Origin: UBA7957 sp965222695
GTDB taxonomy: Bacteria; Pseudomonadota; Gammaproteobacteria; Granulosicoccales; Granulosicoccaceae
Direction of reading: 5' to 3'
NCBI GenBank assembly: GCA_965222695.1
Contig: OZ244967.1
Location: 1,674,001 to 1,738,000, forward strand
DNA length: 64,000 bases
The translations under genes were made by a program, and so were the position numbers. Numbering within the stretch: position 1 is the first letter of the stretch; every line of letters begins with the position of its first letter. The notes beneath the pieces are model-generated. The model saw only the letters and a list, made by a program, of their open reading frames with translations. It did no database searches and was not told where the DNA came from. Shown here piece after piece: positions 9,712 through 19,217 of this stretch.

Positions 9712-10908
9712 TTATTGCAAAGCGAAGTCAACGGCTTTAGCTAAGTCATAAAGGGCGTTGCCGAGATCCAGATCGCCGTTGGAGGGCATAGTTGTAGTTG
9801 ACAATTGCACAACCACCAGGTTGGTCTCCGGATTGGCGTACAGCATCTGCCCACCCACGCCTAAATGACACAGTGCGGTTCCGTCACTGGTCATCTGATT
9901 ATGATAGCGAAAGCCTTCGCCCAGATAGTAATCCGTGCCCTTGGAAGTATCCTGGCAGCGCTCAATCCAACTCTCCGGAATCAACTGTTTGCCGTTGATG
10001 GATTGTCCGCGGTTAACGAAAAGGTGGCCGTAGCGTATCAGATCGCGCGGTCTGATAATCAACCCGCCGGAGCAAATCGCCTGCCCCTCGGCGTCAACGC
10101 AAAAATACGCATCCGACTCTGCGCCGATCTCCCGGTAGATGTGCTCCTGGAGGAGATCAACAAACGCTTGTCCGCTGACTCGCGCAATAATCAAACCGAG
10201 CATATCCGTATTCGGGCACAGATAATGAGTAACCGTATCGAGTTGCATATCCGGATCCTTTGTGATCGCCTTTAAATAGGGTACATATCCAAAATCCTGC
10301 CCGCCGGTATTCGGCCGCCACCCGCCGAGCATCTCATAGGTATGAATATCCGAATCCGGGTCGGTAAAATCTTCCGTAAACTGTAATGCCACGTTCATAT
10401 CCAGAAGATTTTGCAGCTTGACCCCGGACCAGCCGCTGGCGACATCGTCAATATAGTCATCGACGGTTAGCTCGGGGTCAATCGTACCGTCGGCAATCAT
10501 CGAGCCTATCAGCGCACATACCGTTGTCTTGCTGACGGATTGGCACAAATGGTGTTCCTCAGGCGTCATACGACAATAGTTTTCATAGACCAGGCAATTG
10601 TCCTTGAGCACCAGCAAGGCATTGCAATGGCTCTCGTGGAGATATTCATCGAGCGGCATATCCCGCTGTCGATAATTCACTGTTACCGCAGACAGGTCTT
10701 GCAATTTTGTCTGCAGTTCAAACACCGCCCCCGAGCCTTTATAGATCCTTTCGGTATAAGGGAAGATCTGCGTGGTATGCCTGTAGCTCCAGTGGCGGTT
10801 TTCGGGTTGATTCCAATTGGCGAGGTTAATGGTGGATCCATCCTGATTGAGCTCGATATGGGGAGCTTCTTCATAGCTCTCGAGAATTTTTTCCTGTGGA
10901 TCGGTCAT
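9712..10908 (-). CDS. Serine hydrolase of the class C beta-lactamase/CubicO family
   Basis: A 398-residue cytoplasmic protein with the SxxK motif at Ser124-Val-Ser-Lys127 in CQSVSKTTV and a late GVGGQ segment in place of the KTG box. The family covers esterases, 6-aminohexanoate-dimer hydrolases and D-aminopeptidases, so the chemistry is hydrolysis of an ester or amide. It is a clear paralogue of the protein at 50277-51518. Both share the HxCQ/HLAQSVSK block, a DYxxD/DYVPEL block and a TDMLG/TDVLG block. It sits between the MFS carrier gene and the C45 hydrolase gene on the same strand, which suggests successive action on an imported compound. Confidence 0.88.
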   Translation of the reverse strand: MTDPQEKILESYEEAPHIELNQDGSTINLANWNQPENRHWSYRHTTQIFPYTERIYKGSGAVFELQTKLQDLSAVTVNYRQRDMPLDEYLHESHCNALLVLKDNCLVYENYCRMTPEEHHLCQSVSKTTVCALIGSMIADGTIDPELTVDDYIDDVASGWSGVKLQNLLDMNVALQFTEDFTDPDSDIHTYEMLGGWRPNTGGQDFGYVPYLKAITKDPDMQLDTVTHYLCPNTDMLGLIIARVSGQAFVDLLQEHIYREIGAESDAYFCVDAEGQAICSGGLIIRPRDLIRYGHLFVNRGQSINGKQLIPESWIERCQDTSKGTDYYLGEGFRYHNQMTSDGTALCHLGVGGQMLYANPETNLVVVQLSTTTMPSNGDLDLGNALYDLAKAVDFALQ

Positions 10909-10984
10909 TGTGTTCTCCTATCCTATCAGTTACGAACCATGAATGTTTTTTTGCCTGTCATTGCGCGTCCGGACGCTATCACAT

Positions 10985-12148
10985 TCATGTGGCAGATTTG
11001 CGTTTTTTTCTGAACACCAGAACCAGCAATATAATGGCAAGGCTTACGATAAAGCCGCCGATAGAGGTTGTCAGTACCGGTTGGTAATTCTCATTGTCCA
11101 GCAGTAATGCCGCGATGGCCGGACCCAACGCCAGCCCGGCGGCAATGGTAAAATTAGCCAAAACCACCACTCTTCCGGCTGCATCCAACTCGGCGCAAAA
11201 CCCCAAGTAATAGGTCACTGCAAAGATCAGGGAAAAGTTAAAAATGGCTGCCGATAGAAAATAAACCAGGCTCGACACCTCACCCAATAACAACACGGTA
11301 CCGATTATCATGGCAAGGATACCGAATGCCAGCGGGATGATTCTGCCGAGTTTGAGGCCGAGAAAAAACGCCAGCAACCCCGCGGTAATTGCAAGCAGCA
11401 TACTGAGCCCTAAACCAAGACCGATCTGTTCGATCGGTATACCGGCGGAAACCCCGATGCGATCCAGATAGGCCCAGATGGCATTATTGGCGACGTAGAA
11501 CAGCAGCAGGGATAGCAGTGTGAATATCACCGTCGGATTGAGCAGGGAACCTGTATCGGCGCTTTCATGAGTCGTTTTTCGGGTCCGGGCCGGGAACCAG
11601 TTAAGTATCGCAATAACGCTCAATGCCAGAATGGCCAGGAAAACGAACGCCCCGCGCATACCGTAGTGGCCGAGAAGCTGGGGTAAGATAAAAAAGCCGA
11701 TGGCGGCAAACGTGTACTGACACACCAGGAGCAAGGCGAAAACGCGATCCGGATTCCGGGTGGCGGCGATGGACGAGGCCATCATGCCCACTGCAAATCC
11801 GCCACCGACACCATTGACAAAGCGCACAATGGACAAAAACGTGGGCTCTTTTAAGTAAACACTGAGGACGTCGAACAGCAGCAGAACAACAATGCCGATA
11901 AATATCCCCGTGCGCAAATTAATCCGACTCACCAACGGCGTAGCCGTCAATGCCCCTAGCATCATGCCGAACATTTGTGCCGAGGCAATCAGACCGGCTT
12001 CGGATTCGGAAAAGCCCAGACTGTCCACAAATCCACCGACCAGCACCGGCATAATCAACAGGAATGCATAACCGACTGTGACGCCCCAGACCAGGGCAAA
12101 GGTGGTTTTCGGGCTGTTGATATCAAAATTCTCGGCGGCTTGGCTCAT
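10985..12148 (-). CDS. MFS transporter, 12 TM helices
   Basis: A major-facilitator carrier of about 387 residues. I prefer the ATG at 12146-12148 (MSQAAENFDINSP), which has a GGAAAAG sequence upstream, over an ATG 30 bp earlier. Twelve hydrophobic segments in two halves are visible, with an N-half that starts FALVWGVTVGYAFLLIMPVLVG. The central loop after TM6 contains FPARTRKTTHES. It starts 35 bp after the RND transporter gene. It probably carries the substrate or product of the neighbouring hydrolases across the inner membrane. The substrate is unknown. Confidence 0.88.
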   Translation of the reverse strand: MSQAAENFDINSPKTTFALVWGVTVGYAFLLIMPVLVGGFVDSLGFSESEAGLIASAQMFGMMLGALTATPLVSRINLRTGIFIGIVVLLLFDVLSVYLKEPTFLSIVRFVNGVGGGFAVGMMASSIAATRNPDRVFALLLVCQYTFAAIGFFILPQLLGHYGMRGAFVFLAILALSVIAILNWFPARTRKTTHESADTGSLLNPTVIFTLLSLLLFYVANNAIWAYLDRIGVSAGIPIEQIGLGLGLSMLLAITAGLLAFFLGLKLGRIIPLAFGILAMIIGTVLLLGEVSSLVYFLSAAIFNFSLIFAVTYYLGFCAELDAAGRVVVLANFTIAAGLALGPAIAALLLDNENYQPVLTTSIGGFIVSLAIILLVLVFRKKRKSAT

Positions 12149-12183
12149 GGGGCTTTTCCAAAGGACAATGGCATACAACCGAT

Positions 12184-14544
12184 TTACACGGTTTGCGCGG
12201 TGAGTTTTTCATCGGATGCATTATGGTCGCGAAGGTGTAGAAAATAGGCCAAAGCGGGTAATAGGGTCAATGCGCCGACCATATTCCAAAGAAACATAAA
12301 GGTCAGCAAAATACCCATATCGGCCTGGAATTTGATCGGTGAAAAAATCCAGGTCGCCACCCCGAACGCCAACGTGATACCGGTGAAAGTAACAGCTTTT
12401 CCCGTGGTCATCAGGGTTTCCCGATATGCTTGATGCAAGGGGTGGCCCAATTGCAAAAATGACATCAGACGGCTGTAGATATAGATGCCATAGTCAACCC
12501 CAATACCGACCCCCAAGGCAATAACCGGCAGGGTTGCCACTTTCACCCCGATGCCAAGCACGGTCATCAAGGCCTGAGCCAGTATTGAGGTTAAGGCGAG
12601 CGGCAGAAGAATACACAGCACCGCCCTCCAGGAGCGGAACATCACCAGCACCATGACCGCCACCACACCATAGACATAGGCGAGGATTTCATATTGGGCC
12701 CTGCCAATCACTTCGTTGGTGGCGGCTTCATTGGATGCATTGCCTTGACCGAGCACGAATCGGATTTCATCGTCATTATGTGCCTTGGCAAATTCGCGAA
12801 TCACATCTGTGATGCGTTTTAAGGTTTCCTGCTTGTGATCGGCCAGCTCCAGATCAATACTTCGGTAAGTACAGGTGTCCGGGTCGAACGGCTGGGTATT
12901 AAACCCCACCCCTTCCATGGCCCGAATGCGGATGCGGTCATCGCGCGGAATCGAATACAGCCGCAGATTGCCTTCATTGCCCATATAACGGCTGGCTTTG
13001 GCGTAGGTTGCCGAGGAGTTGACCGCTTGCACGCCGTCGGTATTCTCCAGTTGCCACCCCAAGCGATCCATTAAATCGATGGATTTATAATCGTGGCAGT
13101 GACCGGCCTCGACGACAAAAAACGCCGACATCAGATCGGTGCTGGTACTGAAGTGGCCGGTAATAAAATTATTATCGATATTGTAGCGCGAATCTGCTCT
13201 GAGCTCCGGTGCCCCTTTATCCAGATCGCCGATCTTCAGATCCAGCCCGACGACAAAACCAGCGGCCGCCAGCAACAGGGCTACACCGACGGCAATCCCG
13301 GCCAAGGGGGGGTGTGCGAATCCGCCGATCCACTCCCACAGCGGGTGTTTTGAATCTTGCTTGGACTGAACATGGTCCACGCATCCACGGCTCACGCCCA
13401 CATACGACATCAGTACCGGAAGCAGCACCAGGTTGGTAAATATCACTAAGGCAACCCCGATACTGGCCACCATCGCCAGATCCTTGATGCCGCCGATATC
13501 GATTACAAACAACATCGCAAACCCGATACCATCGGACAGCAGCGCCAGCAATCCCGGCCGGTAGAGATGATGAAAGGTGATTTTTGCCGCCTCGAAACGC
13601 GTATGCCCCTTGGCCGTTTCATGCGCAATCGAGTTGATCATTTGCACGCCATGGCTGACCGCAATGGCAAACACCAGAAACGGCACCAACACCGAAAACA
13701 CACCCAAATCAATACCCAACAGATTCAGTACACCCAGTTGCCAGATGACCGCGATGACCGAACAAACCAAGGGAACAGCGGTTGCACGCCAGCAACGCGA
13801 ATAGTGGTAGAGCAATAGCGAGGTGATGACAAAGGCGACAGCGAAGAAGATGGCAATCTGGCCAAACCCATCGACCAGATCGGCGAGTTTTTTCACGTCT
13901 CCAATGACATGAATCGAAATATCCTCATCTTCGTATTTTTGTCGAATCCGTTCGATCTTGTCGGACAGCGTATTGTAATCGGTCGCTACGCCGGTGGCCG
14001 CATTTTTGGGTAGAACGAGAAAGTCAATCATCGACGCCTTGAAATCGTGCGATACATAGGTGCCCACAATACCGGCCCGCAAGACGTTGGTACGGATGAT
14101 ATCCATGGCTTCGGGCGTATCGGCAAATTGGTCATTGCGGATCACCGGGCCCGAATCGAAGCCGGCGGGCGTGATCGCAAACCACAGCATGCCCGGCGAC
14201 CACAGGGAATTAAGACTGCCCGTGTCAACCCCGTCGAGCAGGGACAGCTCATCACTGATTTTCTGCAGTTGCTGCAAATGCGCATAGTCGAAGACCGTGC
14301 CGTTTTTGCGGGCCACCGCTACCCGGATATAGCTGCTGCCGCCATCCTCGCCGCTATCCAGCAACTCACGGGCATTGACCACGAACTCGTGGCTGGCCGG
14401 AATCAGGCGTTCTAATCGCGTATCCGGTCCGATCGACAGCGCACGGTATCCCAAAAACATGGTTAAAAGTACACTGATGGCCACGATTAAGCCGCGACTT
14501 CTGAATAAGCCGCTTTCGAGCGCTGAGAATTCGGGTTTTGCCAT
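12184..14544 (-). CDS. RND superfamily transporter (MMPL/hopanoid-exporter type)
   Basis: An inner-membrane protein of 786 residues with the 12-helix RND layout in two repeats: one TM, a periplasmic domain, then five TMs, twice. The second half has the GVGIGVDYGIYIYSR motif typical of MMPL-type proteins. It lacks an adaptor partner and instead travels with YCF48, DUF1329 and DUF1302 genes (upstream on the same strand). That four-gene set recurs in Gammaproteobacteria and is thought to move lipids or other hydrophobic molecules across the envelope. A homologue with the same motif is encoded at 61088-63490. Direction of transport is not evident. Confidence 0.92.
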   Translation of the reverse strand: MAKPEFSALESGLFRSRGLIVAISVLLTMFLGYRALSIGPDTRLERLIPASHEFVVNARELLDSGEDGGSSYIRVAVARKNGTVFDYAHLQQLQKISDELSLLDGVDTGSLNSLWSPGMLWFAITPAGFDSGPVIRNDQFADTPEAMDIIRTNVLRAGIVGTYVSHDFKASMIDFLVLPKNAATGVATDYNTLSDKIERIRQKYEDEDISIHVIGDVKKLADLVDGFGQIAIFFAVAFVITSLLLYHYSRCWRATAVPLVCSVIAVIWQLGVLNLLGIDLGVFSVLVPFLVFAIAVSHGVQMINSIAHETAKGHTRFEAAKITFHHLYRPGLLALLSDGIGFAMLFVIDIGGIKDLAMVASIGVALVIFTNLVLLPVLMSYVGVSRGCVDHVQSKQDSKHPLWEWIGGFAHPPLAGIAVGVALLLAAAGFVVGLDLKIGDLDKGAPELRADSRYNIDNNFITGHFSTSTDLMSAFFVVEAGHCHDYKSIDLMDRLGWQLENTDGVQAVNSSATYAKASRYMGNEGNLRLYSIPRDDRIRIRAMEGVGFNTQPFDPDTCTYRSIDLELADHKQETLKRITDVIREFAKAHNDDEIRFVLGQGNASNEAATNEVIGRAQYEILAYVYGVVAVMVLVMFRSWRAVLCILLPLALTSILAQALMTVLGIGVKVATLPVIALGVGIGVDYGIYIYSRLMSFLQLGHPLHQAYRETLMTTGKAVTFTGITLAFGVATWIFSPIKFQADMGILLTFMFLWNMVGALTLLPALAYFLHLRDHNASDEKLTAQTV

Positions 14545-14627
14545 GTTTTTTTGCCTGTGTTAAATGATGCGTAGTCGTAAATACACTTTCGCCAGACCTG
14601 TAATGCCAATTTGCCGATGCCGGTACA

Positions 14628-15632
14628 TTACTCGGAAAGGTTAAAGGTGTGAAACCCGCCAAAGCCAACCATCAACAATTCCTTATCGGATATGGGTAAG
14701 ACACCGGACAAAGGCAAGCCGCTGTCGGTTTGAAACTTTCTAACTGTCTGTAACGATTTATCCAGTAACAATACAATCCCGTCAGCACCGATGATGGCCA
14801 CGGAGCCGTCTGCTATCCATGCCGCCGCGGCAAGGCCGGCCTCTGTCCCACTGTCCTGTTGGTGCCAGGTTTCGCCACTGTCCTGTGTAGTCCACAGCAT
14901 GCCGCCCACGCCGACCAGCACGAGTTCTATTTCTCCATGCCCATTCTCACGGGCTGCAATACCGTGAAACGATCCATCGTGGTCGGTTTGCACCGGACTA
15001 AACGACTCTCCCCCATCGATGGAGTGAAAGATCAATCCCATTTCAGACGTGATAAACAGCTCCTTACCCACCGCTGCCATGGAGATCAGATGCCATTCGT
15101 CCAGATTATCGATATGCGCTTGCCAGGGCTGCCAGCTCGAACCGCCATCGCGGGTGTGGAAAATTTTGTTAAACACGCCGATGGCAAATCCGTTTTCGGG
15201 ATCTGAGAACTGTATATCCAACAGTGGGCCCTTGATGTCGGCATCTATGCCTTGGTGAACCAGCGTCCAGCTCTCGCCGGCATCGGTGGTTTTGACAATG
15301 ACTTCATCCTCTCCGACCGCGAATCCGGTCTGTTCATCGACAAAATGCACGGCATTGAGCTGCATCCGGGTCGGTACCGTTGCTTGTGTCCAACTCTGAC
15401 CCCGGTCGTCCGAATACAGAATATGCCCCCGCTCACCCACACCCACCAAACGCCCGCCGGCCCATTCTATATCCAGCGTGAGCGAATAGCGGGCCGAGTC
15501 GAGCTTTATCGCCTCCAGAAACACCGGGTCTTTATAGTCCGCCACTAAGTGACTGGGCGCCACGCAGAACAGTATTACCAGCAGGCTCTTTAGGTTCCTT
15601 ACTATTGCCCTGAATTTATCTTGCGCAATCAT
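14628..15632 (-). CDS. YCF48/BNR-type beta-propeller protein, exported
   Basis: About 334 residues from the ATG at 15630-15632 (MIAQDKFRAIVRN), which has GGCGG upstream; a start 36 bp earlier lacks a Shine-Dalgarno. An uncleaved or cleaved hydrophobic N-terminus (LLVILFCVAPSHLVA) sends it to the periplasm. At least five Asp-box-like repeats are visible (DRGQSWTQ, DAGESWTL, DGGSSWQP, DGGESFSP, DSGETWHQ), as in sialidase/YCF48 propellers. YCF48 itself is a photosystem II assembly factor, but no photosynthesis genes are present. In this gene set the propeller is probably a periplasmic scaffold for the RND/DUF1329/DUF1302 system. Confidence 0.9.
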   Translation of the reverse strand: MIAQDKFRAIVRNLKSLLVILFCVAPSHLVADYKDPVFLEAIKLDSARYSLTLDIEWAGGRLVGVGERGHILYSDDRGQSWTQATVPTRMQLNAVHFVDEQTGFAVGEDEVIVKTTDAGESWTLVHQGIDADIKGPLLDIQFSDPENGFAIGVFNKIFHTRDGGSSWQPWQAHIDNLDEWHLISMAAVGKELFITSEMGLIFHSIDGGESFSPVQTDHDGSFHGIAARENGHGEIELVLVGVGGMLWTTQDSGETWHQQDSGTEAGLAAAAWIADGSVAIIGADGIVLLLDKSLQTVRKFQTDSGLPLSGVLPISDKELLMVGFGGFHTFNLSE

Positions 15633-15719
15633 AGAATTACCGCCCTGTGTCTTGGTTAAGAGGTACACGCATGTGCCCTGCTATATCGCAGAGCGCATGC
15701 AAACGCACCCCATCCCTGT

Positions 15720-17090
15720 CTATTTGCCTCGTCTTCGAACTGCCGCGGGTGTAAAAAACGATGCTTTCGGCGGTTTGGCATCAAGGATATGCGCCGCTTT
15801 TTGCCCCTGCACCCCAAACACAGAGTAATAGGCACCCACCTTCAGATCCCAGTGAGCATAAAATCCGTATGATGTCACCGGCACTTCCGGCGCCGTCACG
15901 GGAAATTGGATGCCGATCCGCCACAGATTGCCGTTACCGTCGTATTTATCGGTCGCCAGGGCGGTCCAGGTGTCTTCATCGATATAAAACACCCGCTTGG
16001 CATACACATGGCGGGCATCGGGGCGCACCGTGGCCTCCACCACCCAGACCCGGTGCAACTCCCAGCGGATTAAATCGGCATTGATTGTTTTCTTGGTATA
16101 GACCTCTTCATAGGGCAGATCGTGCCGGTTCAAACGGTTATTGTTATACGGCACGTACATTTCTTTTTTGCCGATTAAGTTCCACTCATAGCGCTCCGGT
16201 GAACCGGAAAAAAGATCGTAGTCATCGATCACGTTAATCGGCCGGTCGGGTGTGTCGAAGGCCAGATTCGGAGCGCGGCGGACACGGCGCTCGCCGGGGT
16301 CATAGGTCCAGGCCTTTCGCGGGAATTTCTCCGCATTGATATTTTCCAGCGCTAAAATGCCGGACCCAGTATCGCGTGACGGCGTCAGACCGGTGGAGTT
16401 GTATTTAAAGATCACGCCAGCCTCGACGTCCTTTTCCGGTGCTTCCGGATCATAATAGGTATGGTGAACCTGGTTGGAAAACGTCCACAGCAGATCCTTG
16501 CCGTCATTGTAAATCACATTTTCTACCGCCTGGGCCGTATCACGCATGGTCCCTAAAAAACGCGTATTGTGATTCCAAATCACTTCATTGCCGTTTTTCG
16601 GGATCGGAAAGGGAATGGCCGCCCACACATTTTTAACGCCATTCCCCCCCTCGCGTAACTCCGCCTGGGTGGCATATTGCTTGATATTGTCATACACAAA
16701 CTGCGGCCAGGCAGCGGATCGGCGGCTGGGATAGATATGCATCTTAAAGGCATCGGGGTATTGGGTAATTAAGGCCACTTGCCCCTCACTGAGCTTGTCC
16801 TTATGCTCGTTGACGTTGGTGGCATCGATGGTAAAGAGTATTTTATCGTCGGCATAAAAATCCGGCCGGCTCTGGCCCCGCTGCCAGCCACTCGGCACAG
16901 CATCGGGGCCTAGCCCGCCCGTCCATTCGGGAATCGTACCGTCGGCATTTCCCGCCCGTTCAGCGCCGACCGGTGTTAATTCCGGACCGCCTAATTTCGC
17001 TGCTTCGTCAGCGGTGATGGCGGCCATGGCTGAGCTGACGCTCAGCGTTAAGGCCACAGCAGCCGCTATACCTGAGAGTTGATGTCGCAT
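15720..17090 (-). CDS. DUF1329 periplasmic protein (LolA-like lipid carrier candidate)
   Basis: A 456-residue protein with a signal peptide (MRHQLSGIAAAVALTLSVSSAMA). Its start follows the family pattern TADEAAKLGGPELTPVGAERAGNADG and continues with IPEWTGGL. DUF1329 proteins resemble the outer-membrane lipoprotein-sorting fold and travel with DUF1302 proteins. This one lies 28 bp after the DUF1302 gene and 87 bp before the YCF48 gene. A second member begins at 63557. Likely role (inference): shuttling a hydrophobic ligand between the outer and inner membrane. Confidence 0.92.
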   Translation of the reverse strand: MRHQLSGIAAAVALTLSVSSAMAAITADEAAKLGGPELTPVGAERAGNADGTIPEWTGGLGPDAVPSGWQRGQSRPDFYADDKILFTIDATNVNEHKDKLSEGQVALITQYPDAFKMHIYPSRRSAAWPQFVYDNIKQYATQAELREGGNGVKNVWAAIPFPIPKNGNEVIWNHNTRFLGTMRDTAQAVENVIYNDGKDLLWTFSNQVHHTYYDPEAPEKDVEAGVIFKYNSTGLTPSRDTGSGILALENINAEKFPRKAWTYDPGERRVRRAPNLAFDTPDRPINVIDDYDLFSGSPERYEWNLIGKKEMYVPYNNNRLNRHDLPYEEVYTKKTINADLIRWELHRVWVVEATVRPDARHVYAKRVFYIDEDTWTALATDKYDGNGNLWRIGIQFPVTAPEVPVTSYGFYAHWDLKVGAYYSVFGVQGQKAAHILDAKPPKASFFTPAAVRRRGK

Positions 17091-17118
17091 CGCTATTATC
17101 CTCGTGTTCCGCTAAGCG

Positions 17119-18729
17119 CTAGAATTTGTAATTAAAATTAAAGACCAGTAGATCCCCGTCCTCATAATCGGACTTTTCCTGCTCGGTAAAGGAATACGAC
17201 AAGCCGGTTTCCATATCATTGCCGATGCTCGCCGACAGGGTCACCGCGCCCAACAGCCGGTCTTCGGCGAAATTTCCCCAAAAATGGGAATTACCGCTGA
17301 TATCCTTTTGCAGAAAGATATCCAGTGTCAGGTGATTGCCGTTACCCACCGCGTTATTCCAGGTCCCGGCCCACTCCACGGCAAGACCGTACGCGGTACT
17401 GTCTGCGGTTTGCGTCGAGGCCACACCCGGCGCGTCGCGCGTAATCGATGAATTGGGCGCCAGGTTATCCGTATCGCCATCGATATAGTCGACACCGATC
17501 TGTGCCAAAGCAACCTGGTTGTCTATACCCAGTATCGTGGGTCCGCCCAGCCAGATCCCGTGCGACGAGAGGTGCCAGCTATCGTGTTTTTCCTCGCCCT
17601 GTCCTTTTTCGTCGGTGACCCCGAGAAAGGTAAACAAGGGGCGGTCCGGCCGATAAGCCAACTCGGAATTGAACGACCAGTCACCGAGCGTGGTGGACAC
17701 ACTCAGCGCATACATATCCAGATCCTCGGGCCAATACTGGCTCGCCTCGAACAGAGAACTGCCGTCCGCTTCATTAAAAACGATAAACGGGAAGGTTTCG
17801 TGGTAGCGGCTGTAGTAGGCGCCGATCTCGGTGTCTCCGCCGACAAAGGCCCGGTAGGCCAGGCCAAACTGACCACTCTCACTGGGTTCAATGTCCCGGT
17901 CGCGGGCGGGAATACCGATGCCGAAAATTTCAGGCGAAGACTCCACATCTTCCGTGCCGCCTCTAAAGAAGGCATCGGAGCCGAAAAAGGTACCCGTGGG
18001 CGGGAACTCCGTGCGCCGCCAGTTGAAATGGACGTAGGCCTCCAGCGAGGCACTGTCTCCGACGCCGAGCTGTCCGTAGAGACTCTCCACGCCGACATAG
18101 GCGTCTTTCAACTCTGACCCAGGTGTGGTCAGCTTGTTAATATTCAGCGGAACCTGCTGGGCACCGCCGTCGAAGAAAAACAAACCTTCGCCCCAGTTAA
18201 TGACCTGCTTCCCGAGACGCAATTCCAGCGGATTCTCACCCACATCAAACGTTCCGTAGACATAGGCATCGGAAACGTTGATCGCGCTGCCGGCATAGTC
18301 CTCCGCGGCATCGGTCCAATCTGCCTTCTCGCCGGTCAGCCGATCGGCGGCATCGCCGTTCATGATCTCATTATCGTATTGATAGGACACCGACGCCGAC
18401 AGGCCGTAGTTGCGGTAATCGATGCCAATTTCACCCAGCACACTGATTACATTGGAGACCAGATCCCCTTTATCCGGCACACGCGCTTCGGAGGCGTAAT
18501 TCAGTCCGAGATTGGCAAAGCCCGGCACCAGATCGGCGGCGTCTGAGTCCTCGGCACGAAACGATGCACCGTAACTCAGCGTTGTATCAATAGTGCCCGA
18601 TACTTCACTGTTATCGCCGAAGTTCAGTTGCGCGGCAATGCTCGAAGACGATGCGGCAAATTGACAAGCTAGTATTATCACTCCAACTTCCCTGTACTTC
18701 AGTTGCTGTAATAATTTGTTAACTATCAT
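17119..18729 (-). CDS. DUF1302 outer-membrane beta-barrel protein
   Basis: A 536-residue protein with a signal peptide (about residues 1-33, ...SSSSIAAQLNFGD). Its body is made of alternating amphipathic strands rich in Y, G, D and N. It ends in the outer-membrane signature FNFNYKF with a C-terminal Phe. DUF1302 members look like outer-membrane channels and pair with DUF1329. It is the first gene of the nine-gene minus-strand run. The Shine-Dalgarno GAGG lies 8 bp before the ATG. It would be the entry or exit point for the compound handled by the operon. Confidence 0.9.
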   Translation of the reverse strand: MIVNKLLQQLKYREVGVIILACQFAASSSSIAAQLNFGDNSEVSGTIDTTLSYGASFRAEDSDAADLVPGFANLGLNYASEARVPDKGDLVSNVISVLGEIGIDYRNYGLSASVSYQYDNEIMNGDAADRLTGEKADWTDAAEDYAGSAINVSDAYVYGTFDVGENPLELRLGKQVINWGEGLFFFDGGAQQVPLNINKLTTPGSELKDAYVGVESLYGQLGVGDSASLEAYVHFNWRRTEFPPTGTFFGSDAFFRGGTEDVESSPEIFGIGIPARDRDIEPSESGQFGLAYRAFVGGDTEIGAYYSRYHETFPFIVFNEADGSSLFEASQYWPEDLDMYALSVSTTLGDWSFNSELAYRPDRPLFTFLGVTDEKGQGEEKHDSWHLSSHGIWLGGPTILGIDNQVALAQIGVDYIDGDTDNLAPNSSITRDAPGVASTQTADSTAYGLAVEWAGTWNNAVGNGNHLTLDIFLQKDISGNSHFWGNFAEDRLLGAVTLSASIGNDMETGLSYSFTEQEKSDYEDGDLLVFNFNYKF

Positions 18730-19217
18730 GTTTTGGCCTCATTATAGGTTTCCATTGGCTTTCATCACGAACTGTCTGTGTTTACCCGGACTATCAATTC
18801 TGGTCTGGATCTCTACAACAGGCAGACAGATTTCATATTCTGGAATCTCAAGCGCTTTTTATGTAGCTTGTATTCGGCCACAAATGGATCATATGAGGAC
18901 ATATGGTCGTTTACTTTTGTCGTACAAATACACAGAGGTCGAAAAAGACATCAACCGTTGTTGTGCAAAAATCTACATCCCGTAAGCGAAGGTCCGGGGA
19001 GGGGTTTCGCAGCCCAGGGTCAGAAAGAAGCCGCAATTTGCGGCTTTACCCTGAAAAACCACACATGTATTTTAAGATAAATATGTCTTCTATCAATACA
19101 ACTGATATATGAGCTTCTTTAAGGGACGGATTGCCTGTACACCCGAAATTTTATTATTTAAAGCCCTTGGTGAGTCACAGATTGTAATATTCCATATCAG
19201 TATTCTCAATGTTCGGG
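18730..19217. other. Intergenic region between the DUF1302 operon and the aminotransferase gene
   Basis: This 488-bp gap should hold the promoter of the DUF1302 operon and the terminator of the aminotransferase gene, both on the minus strand. A nested hairpin at 19015-19053 is listed separately. Around 18871-18880 the sequence TATTCGGCCA resembles part of the 14-bp repeats found at 20903-20937, so the AraC-type regulator might also act here; the match is too short to be firm. No convincing open frame was found. Confidence 0.4.
19015..19053 (-). terminator. Nested hairpin, candidate terminator of the aminotransferase gene
   Basis: AAGCCGCAA (19028-19036) pairs with TTGCGGCTT (19038-19046), and outside it CAGGGT (19015-19020) pairs with ACCCTG (19048-19053). 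It lies about 165 bp beyond the aminotransferase stop on the minus strand. The T-tract is only moderate, so termination strength is uncertain. Confidence 0.4.

Noticed and set aside
18741..18746. Perfect TATAAT (minus strand) as the -10 of the DUF1302 operon
   Set aside because: It would start transcription only about 5 nt before the ATG and overlap the ribosome-binding region.
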